Positions 56,977 to 64,000 of a stretch of DNA of 64,000 nt are shown one piece after another. Source of the DNA: Chromera velia (lineage: Eukaryota > Sar > Chromeraceae); NCBI GenBank assembly GCA_018398765.1, contig JAHBMJ010003829.1, positions 64,001 through 128,000 of the forward strand. Direction: 5' to 3'. Made by a program: the position numbers and the translations under genes. The notes beneath the pieces were generated by a model. The model was not told the origin of the DNA. It ran no database searches and saw only the letters and a list, made by a program, of their open reading frames with translations. Within the stretch, counting starts at the first letter, position 1, and each line of letters begins with the position of its first letter.

Positions 56977-58976
56977 CTCCTTCTTCTTTTCTTTGCTTTC
57001 GTCCATACATGCAATCACTTAAATATTCATCCATCCCTTCATTCCATGGTCGGTCTGTCATTCTGTCTGTCTGTCAGTCTGTCTGTCTGTGAAAAAACAA
57101 TGCACAGTGTGTGCTTCTGTCTGTGGACGTCAAGCATCTACTACAGAAACCCCCACCCACCGACCCACCGAATCTCCTGTCTGATGCAGGTGCCTCTCCA
57201 TCGTCTTCTTGTTCCTCGCCCTCCACACCATCAGTTGGTCTCTGCAAACAGAGCCAGAAGCCAGGAGACACCGGAGACACACACAAAAAAGGACAACATG
57301 CACATCTACACAGAGAGAGGAATTGAGAGAGAAGCGAGGGGAACGTTGTTGCTCATCAGGACAGGCCCCCGACGGGCAGAGTCCACCGCAGGCAGCCATG
57401 CCCCCCATCCCATGCAGAGAAGAGGAAAGAGAACTTTCTTTTCAGTATCAGTGAATGCAGAGAATTTATTGAAGGCACTTGCACGCTCACTCATCGAGTT
57501 ACCCACTCACTTGTCCATTCATTCATGTGACTTTCGCGCTCATTCTCCCACCCACCCACTCACCTACCCACCCACGCGCTCACAGAATCACTCAGTGGTC
57601 GACTGGGTGGCGCGTTAACTAAGGAAGCAAAAAGGAAAAACGGGAAAGGCAGGGACAACCACCATGCATACTGACTTGCTGCTGCTGTAGTGATTTACAA
57701 GTTCAATCTTGGCAGCCACTCTCCTGAGGAGAGCCTGGAGGTCCTCCTCGCACTGCACAGGGGGCACTCTGTCCTCGTCGTAACCCCTGTCCTCTCTGAA
57801 CACACGGACCACCTGCTGCTGACCGGAGGAAGAACCGGAAGGGGGACCTTGACGAGTTGGGGGGGGAGCAGGGGCGGCAGTGGGAAGGTTGAGGCTTTGC
57901 GGTTCTTCTCCCACCGCTGGGGGCTTGGCGGTTGTGTTGACTGTGGCGGGTCGGGCACTTGAGGAGGAGAGGATGGGGTTGCCCTTGGCCTCCGCGTTCT
58001 GCCCCCTCCCTCTTTCCCTTTCTCCCGGTCTAGTAGCTTTTACTGTCCTTACATTGGATGAGGCAGAAGCAGAAGAGGAAGCCAGGGCGCCTCGCAGCAG
58101 TCCTGAAGTCTTCCCGTGATTCCCTCGTGTCACCCCTGTCTCTGTTCCCTGACCTCCTCTTGTCACCCCTGCAGTCCCCCTCCCTTGTGGCACTTTCATG
58201 GTCCTCCACTCCCACGGCTCATGCTGAGGACACAGGGGCACAAACTTCTCCCTCACGCGTTGTGGGCCCTGTCGCTGTTGCCGTGCGGCACTTCTGGGTG
58301 AGACTCCTGTTCCTGTGCCATTGAGACTTGATGAGGATTTTTTCGTGTGGGCAAATGGCCCCTTGGCAGGGGGGAGTTTCTTCGGAGGGACGTGGTTGGG
58401 TGTGACTGTGATGGACTGACGGCCAAACTCGACTGTGCGGTTGCGTGGTAGGAGGGCGTAGGAAGCACTGGTGCTCTTTTGGCGATTCCTCAAAGTGACT
58501 TCTGAAGTTTCAAAGTTCTTCAGCAGCCTGCCTGCCCTCAGCTCAGCAAAGACGAATTCAGGATAGTCTCCAAGGCGGTGTTCCGGAATCTTTAGAAACT
58601 CCATTCTGCCAGAGGACAGGTGGGTGACGGCATGATGGTCATTGTAGTCATGGGAGAGTGGACTCACAAAACCCGCAGTATGAGCGTAGGGGTCGTCACT
58701 CCGACCCATCCCGCCATCAAACTCATCTGCCCCCTCCCCTCCCCCCCCCTCTGTCCCACCATGGGGGGTCACTGCCCCTGCCTGTTGACTGGGTGATGAC
58801 TCAATCGTCGAGGGGCGGTCTGAGGGGAGACCCACAGCATCTCGGAGTGTCTGACGGGTCAAGTCTTCTGCAATGCCCGAGATCACAGCCGCACTATCTT
58901 CCCCTTGTTCTCGTGATGCACCATTGTCCCTCTCAGCTCTCCCCCCCTCTGTATCTCCGAATTCCTGTTCTGACAT
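56483..58976 (-). CDS. Three-exon gene of unknown function, Ser/Pro/Gly-rich (about 524 aa)
   Basis: Exons 58976-57676, 57241-57169 and 56683-56483; donors GTCAGT and GTGGGT; phases 2 and 0 agree; stop TGA at 56483. The protein starts MSEQEFGDTEGG. Residues 1-120 are disordered, 120-200 are more ordered (MEFLKIPEHRLGDYPEFVFA, FETSEVTLRNRQKS), and 200-400 are low complexity with PRSAARQQRQGPQRV and VTRGGQGTE/VTRGNHGK repeats. The C-terminal 120 residues look helical and conserved-like (EEDLQALLRRVAAKIELVNH; RNVKKRIGKVRAYADTLG). No signal peptide or known family. It may be a scaffold, cytoskeletal or nuclear protein; no function is claimed. Confidence 0.7.
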
Positions 58977-59467
58977 TGATCAGCGTGTTCTCCTCTCCCT
59001 CTGAATGCACGAAAAAAGGGATGGACGGGTGGGTAGACGGACGGATGGACGGAGGGACGCACAGACGGAATCTGCGCAAGCCGATCAATCAATCAATCAA
59101 TCAATCAGCTCTCAAGATCACAGACGGAGAGTGCATGTCAATCTGCTGTTCGTTCGCCTTGAATGTACGGTCGACTGCAGAGTCTTTCGCAAAGATCCTT
59201 CTTTCTATAGTAACGCGGGCCTGCACCAAGTGCACGCATGCTCAAGACTTCATGAGTTCTCTTTATACGCGAATTAAGGTGAGTCGATTTCATACATGTT
59301 CTGCATGCAGGCATGCCATGCACATGGAGCCGGTTGGGGACTCCGCTGAAAAATCCGGAAAACTGCCCAGAGGTGAGTAGCCACTGGAGCAGTACAGGTT
59401 TGCCTATGCAAAAGCGAAATACCACCAGCTAGTGGTGGCAGCCGGTATGGGGTGGAGGATGATCATA
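58977..59467. promoter_or_regulatory. 5' flank of the minus-strand gene
   Basis: Upstream region of the gene starting at 58976. Contains a GGAC/GGAT-rich run (59018-59060) and (CAAT)n repeats at 59083-59107. No core promoter motif is assigned. Confidence 0.3.
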
Positions 59468-60299
59468 TCTGACGGTTCGGGGATGCATAGCACGTCCCAG
59501 CATACCGGCCGTAGACTGCACGGCATTGGGAGTCATGCCTAGACCTGTTTGCCTAAAGTCTATCCAGTCGGGTTAATTTTACAACGACCTGCCTTGCTAT
59601 CGCGTCTTTGCCTAGTATTTCTTCTATTTATACCATCGAGCGCAATGCCTTCACCGCTTTTCTCCACCTTTGACTACGCCGGACTCAACTGTCGTACTTT
59701 CATCTGTCTTTTCTTTAAACTTTTCTTTCTCTGGTGAGGATGATCGGTGTCTAGTAGGCCCCCGGATTGGAAAGGTGCATACATATTCCAGGGGTGGTAG
59801 GATTGCCGTGCGGACGCCTCCGGTTACCTTGTCCGTCTGGTGCGGGGATCGGTAGCTGTGTTGGGTGGTCGCCATGCAGATCGATCAGTCGCAGTGGCCA
59901 AGGTTTTCCCTAAAAGACCGTGCAAGTCTGCATGCTTGCAAGGGTTTTAGTCCAGGACCACTCTAGGATGCGACAGATTCGAACGGCCTAGGTAGAATGC
60001 ATGGGGGTGGGAGACTTCTGTACAGGAGATGCCCTGCAAGCCACAGCCCCGCAGGCCGAGAGTCTGCCACAATACAATACAATAGGCCAAAATAATTACG
60101 ATCTGCACTCAAATTTCCACATACAAAAAATATTACCCAAAAACGGCTCCATTGGCGGCAGTCGCACATGAAATGTATCGCGTTGCAAAATCAACCCGAC
60201 TGGATAGACTCTAGGCAAACAGGTCTAGGCACGACTCCCAATGCCGAGCAGTCTACGGCCGGTATGCTGGGACGTGCTATGCATCCCCGAACCGTCAGA
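59468..60299. mobile_element. 832-bp element with ~110-bp terminal inverted repeats
   Basis: 59468-59580 (TCTGACGGTTCGGGGATGCA onward) is nearly identical to the reverse complement of 60188-60299, with about four mismatches. The 600-bp interior has no recognisable protein. It fits a non-autonomous DNA transposon; no clear target-site duplication was found. Confidence 0.75.
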
Positions 60300-60917
60300 A
60301 AAATGTATCGGTATTGTATCCGATATGATTCGGTCCCCTACGGGGGTAGGTAGTTACCCCCCGGGTAGTATGCCTGACATGCCCGTTCTCACTGTGTCAC
60401 ACACAGTCAGACTGAATCGTGTGTTTACCGACCCTGGCAGCAAATTGTCAATGAGAGCGCTGTAAGAGGGCAGCCGCTCGAGCCATGCAGTAGTTCATGT
60501 ACAGTCGAGCAACCAGACAGTCGTGTGAGCAAGGCACATGCACTGAAGCGACACGGAACGCGCGCAGCAACACGAGCACGCATGCATGCGTTCTGACATT
60601 CGTCGAAGTCTCCGTGAGAACCTTAACAAGCTGGCAAGTTGGTTGGATCTTGTCTTGATCTTGCCAGCCACCGGTGCCTTCTCGTCCGAACAAGGGACCA
60701 CCAGAACCACAAAAAAGTTATCCGTCTTGTCTGCAAAGTATATAGACCGACACAAAAAAGAGAAGAAGAGAAACTGAGGAGAGCCACAGCATCAAAAAGA
60801 AAAACTCACGCGAGCAGGACAAGTCAAGGAAAACGCAGTAAACGCACTTTGGGAGCCAGCGGACACATATTCAAGTACAAGCAGTAGAACTCAAAGAAAG
60901 AAGCCTCCTTCCAAATC
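60300..60917. promoter_or_regulatory. 5' flank of the F-box/LRR-like gene
   Basis: Upstream region of the plus-strand gene at 60918. Short palindromes occur (CGGTATTGTATCCGATATG; CCCCTACGGGGGTAG). No promoter motif is assigned. Confidence 0.3.
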
Positions 60918-61159
60918 ATGGGGTGTGGTGCAAGCACCGGCGTCTTCCCGCACCGTGAAAGCGGGGGCGGCCTGATGGGCAGGCTAGGTCTGGCTGGAGG
61001 ACAGCCGCAGGAGGACGACGGCGTGTGTGCAGAGGACGTGTGGGTTTGGGTGATTCCGTTCCTTCCCACTTATGAGGTTCTCCGCCTGCAGGTGTTGGCA
61101 TCCTCCTGGAGGGACAGACTCCTGGATCCCTCGGCTGTCAAGGTGGGTGGGTGCATCGG

Positions 61160-61196
<37 letters not shown>

Positions 61197-63289
61197 GTGT
61201 GTGTGTGTGTGTGCGTGTGTGTATCAGTGTGCATTCGAGATCGCCTGTCGACAAGTGCTTGTGCATGTGCGTTTCGATACGTTGAGAATCTCTGGCGTTG
61301 ATTGAACGCGTCTGTACGCAAACGTGGAAGTGCAAGACTGTGTGAGAGAGATCAACTCCACCTGTCCCCACACCCAGCTAGGAGGGTCACTCAACGATTT
61401 CACGATTGTAGTTAGTGACTTGGCAGACACAAAAAAGAAAGATCGACACAAAGATGGGCAACATGACATAAGTGCATTCGCTCTCCGCGTACTCTCCCGA
61501 ACGCATGCAGACTCTGGACTCGACAACGGCGGCTCGGCTCTCGGCCCTGCCTCCTGAGGCCCTCAGCGCCTGTCTGGGGGGACACGAACACAGCAACAAG
61601 AATGTGCAAAAGAGCGTTGAGCCTTCCTTCACGACTTCATATGAGGGTGTGGGGGTCGAAGAGGAAAAGGGCATCTCATCTGGGGGGGGGATGGGGGAAG
61701 AAGAGGGGTCGATTGTGTCTGGTGTGACACGAACACCCACACCCACTGCTTCGCTTTCAACCTACACCTTCGAGACACTCTCTCTCCTTGCGGTGCCGCC
61801 CTCCAACTTGCACGTGGACCTCAACGCCCCGAAAGGGAAATTCAGAGACGAAGCAAAGGCGAGAAGAGCCTACCACCTCCTTCTGGCCTTCCTGCTCAGG
61901 TCAGAATGACGCTGCAGTTCAATTACATGGACTTCAGGACTGAAGAGCGAATAAGAAAAAAGCATATGTATCGAATCAAGTCCTGCTGACTCCAGGGTTT
62001 AACGAGAGCTGACTGACTGCCGGCAACCACCAATTCATTTGTGAGTGGGCTTGTAGATCACTACGTCGTTGAGGAAATGATCGTGCTTAGGAAGGTTGCG
62101 TCTGTCGAATTTTTCCTCCCAGACTCATTTGTTTTCTTCCTTGCTACAGCTCCAGGAGTTGCAGTCCTCGTCTTTGTCCACAGATCTTTCAACTTTCCGT
62201 GTCTGATTAATTCTGCAGGCAGGCAAACAACCTTCGGAACCTGAGCGTTGAACAGTTCGAGGCCCCTTCTCTTCAACCCGCGAGCTCCTCTTCCTGCATC
62301 GGGGGGGCGTCAGGGGTGATGGCAAGTCAGCGATCCCAGCTGAGACTCCCCAGAGTGGGTGTTCCCTCTCTCCGTCTCCCCGGGTCTCTGGCAGACCTCC
62401 AGAGGGGATCTTCTCTTCTCCGTCTCCCCAGAGAAGGGGGGGAGCCGGGGTGCTTTGGAGGTTATCGGGACGATTTGGGGGGACGCCCGGGGCGCTCCCT
62501 TTCTCCTCTTTGTCGATCCCCCACAAAATTTTCCACAGTGGGAGTTCCCAGACGGCACAAGGGGGGGGGTCCAGTGAGAAGAGAACTGTCTGTCCCGTCC
62601 TCTTCCTCCTCTGTCTCCCTGGCGTCCCGGAAAGCTCCGTACATTCTCTGGTCACAGGGCAGAGTGGGGGGTGACGGGGTGACGAGAAACATGTCAGGGG
62701 TGACGTCACCCTCAATGTTGCAACGATCGAGCTCTCCAACTGTGGCAGACTGCGAATCTCCACCACCGTCTCTGATTCCTTCCTCCTGTCACTCAAAGAA
62801 GAAGAAGATGCTAGCCGCGCTCAAAAAAAGAAAGGCAGCGGAAAAGAAGGGAGGGCAAAGTCTACCAATGCCTTCGTGCACAGTAGAGGAGGAGCGAGGA
62901 GGCGGGATGCCGACAGAGGAAGTGGAGGAGGCAGGGGTGAACGCCCAGCCGGAGTCCAGATTGGGGGGTGCCAGACGGATTCGTTCTCTTCGCTCTCGAA
63001 TAAGCAGACTGAAACAGGGCGGCTGGTTGAAAGAGGCATCGAGTGTTTCTTCTTCTTCTTCTCCGTCCTCCAAATGTTTAGAGAAGGGGAAAAAAGGCGA
63101 AGGGGAGGGGTTGCCCTCGTTCGACTCCATCTCTCTTCTCGGGAGGAAAGGAAGAGATCTTCTGCCCAACCTGACTCAACTCAAATTTCCAGGTTGGTCG
63201 GTCGATCGGTTGTGTGGTTGGGTGCTTTGTGCTTGAGGAATTCTTACAGTGATTGATACTCAGTTCTGTAGAGCTCATGTCTATGCGTG

Positions 63290-63363
<74 letters not shown>

Positions 63364-63825
63364 TTCTTGCATCCGTTTAAGGCGCGAGGTTGCGCCTCTT
63401 CGGGTCATCGTGGCATCCCCTTTGATGAAATCGTCTGTATGAATTTGCGCGTGTCTGGGTGCACCTGTATGCGGGTGGGAGTATGGATCCCTCTCAGGAC
63501 TGGTTTTGTGCGAGTAAATGTGGCTGGCTGTGTTGTGGTTCTTGGGTGATTGAGCGTGAATGTGGGTGCAGGATGCGGCTTCAGTACATGGTTTGCACAT
63601 TGGTCGACACGTCTCAGCCTCCATTTTATTCTCTTTCTCTTGTTATGTCTCTTTTTGTCCAGGTCACCTCTCTCAGTCCGTCCACTTTCTGAGTCTGTTC
63701 TTCTGCCCCCGACTGGAGAGACTCTCCGTGGGATGGGTGATGGGATCTCAGTTGGATGGCCTGCTGGGTGTGGGCAGTCGGTCGTCTCTGAAAGAACTGC
63801 GCATCCTGGGGGGAGTCGGCATGCG
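60918..63825 (+). CDS. F-box/LRR-like protein gene, 5' part (continues past the window)
   Basis: Exons 60918-61142, 61511-61899, 62219-63192 and 63663-63825; phases 0, 2, 1 and 2 agree; donors GTGGGT, GTCAGA, GTTGGT, GTGGGT. The N-terminus MGCGASTG fits N-myristoylation at Gly2 with palmitoylation at Cys3. Residues 38-75 (AEDVWVWVIPFLPTYEVLRL and SSWRDRLL) resemble an F-box. Exon 3 starts with an LRR-like NNLRNLSVEQFE, contains a 250-residue Ser/Pro/Gly/Lys-rich insert, and ends LLPNLTQLKFPG. Exon 4 has FCPRLERLSVGW and SSLKELRILGG, two further LRR strands. It is likely a membrane-tethered SCF substrate adaptor, though this is inferred. The 3' end lies beyond 64000. Confidence 0.7.
61161..61222 (+). 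repeat. (CT)n(GT)n tract in intron 1 of the F-box gene
   Basis: CT run then GT run 18 bp after the donor, on the coding strand. Confidence 0.9.
63292..63362 (+). repeat. (CT)n(GT)n tract in intron 3 of the F-box gene
   Basis: CT run of about 28 bp followed directly by a GT run of about 40 bp on the coding strand. Confidence 0.95.
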
Positions 63826-63880
63826 GTGGGTGGGTGGGTAGGTATCTAGCTAGTATCTGTTGAAGAGAAGAGGCATGCGG

Positions 63881-63885
63881 CTAGA

Positions 63886-63940
<55 letters not shown>

Positions 63941-63941
63941 C
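63881..63941 (+). repeat. (GGCA)n microsatellite near the window end
   Basis: About 15 units of GGCA in intron 4 of the F-box/LRR-like gene, the same motif as at 37784-37891. Confidence 0.95.
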
Positions 63942-64000
63942 AAGATGTGTGCCAAGACAAGACAAGATCGAAACGAAACGAAAGAACATTTGGAATTAAA

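Overview
The window is eukaryotic nuclear DNA from a unicellular organism. It has spliced genes with GT-AG introns, a cytosolic ribosomal protein gene (eS13/RPS13), a LINE, MITE-like elements and many microsatellites. RPS13, a DUF4215-type motif, chains of CCP-like modules and a Crinkler/RHS-like NTPase together suggest an alveolate, possibly a chromerid alga such as Chromera. That placement is inference; the window contains no rRNA or organelle gene that would settle it.

Layout. 1-15.4 kb is gene-poor: a weak reading frame at 255-809, a 2.4-kb sequence present twice in direct orientation (1885-4286 and 4943-7300), and a 5.3-kb element with terminal inverted repeats (7916-13215) holding decayed coding sequence and a nested pair of 300-bp direct repeats. 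15.4-38.9 kb is one giant minus-strand gene. I resolve 43 exons whose intron phases all agree, giving about 3,485 residues: an N-terminal region with a possible ConA/LamG-like fold, a DUF4215-like cysteine motif, about 21 CCP/sushi-like modules (several with long acidic or basic inserts), and a C-terminal transmembrane segment with a basic tail. It looks like a huge type I cell-surface protein built by phase-1 exon duplication. A candidate signal peptide lies just upstream at 38928.

40.1-42.5 kb (plus strand) holds a P-loop NTPase followed by a PD-(D/E)xK-like nuclease domain, resembling Crinkler/RHS proteins, broken by one frameshift. 43.6-45.9 kb (minus) is an unrecognised two-exon gene, head to head with RPS13 (46355-48881, four exons) across 433 bp. 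49.6-50.4 kb has a long CTT tract and a MITE. 50.4-55.2 kb is a degenerate LINE (endonuclease, reverse transcriptase, TTCA tail). 56.5-59.0 kb (minus) is an unrecognised three-exon gene. 59.5-60.3 kb is a short inverted-repeat element. 60.9 kb to the window end (plus) is the 5' part of an F-box/LRR-like gene with a possible lipidation motif.

Across genes the splice donors are unusual: GTCAGT is the commonest form, with C at +3 in 23 of 42 introns of the giant gene. All exon limits come from reading splice consensus and phase by eye, without transcript data.
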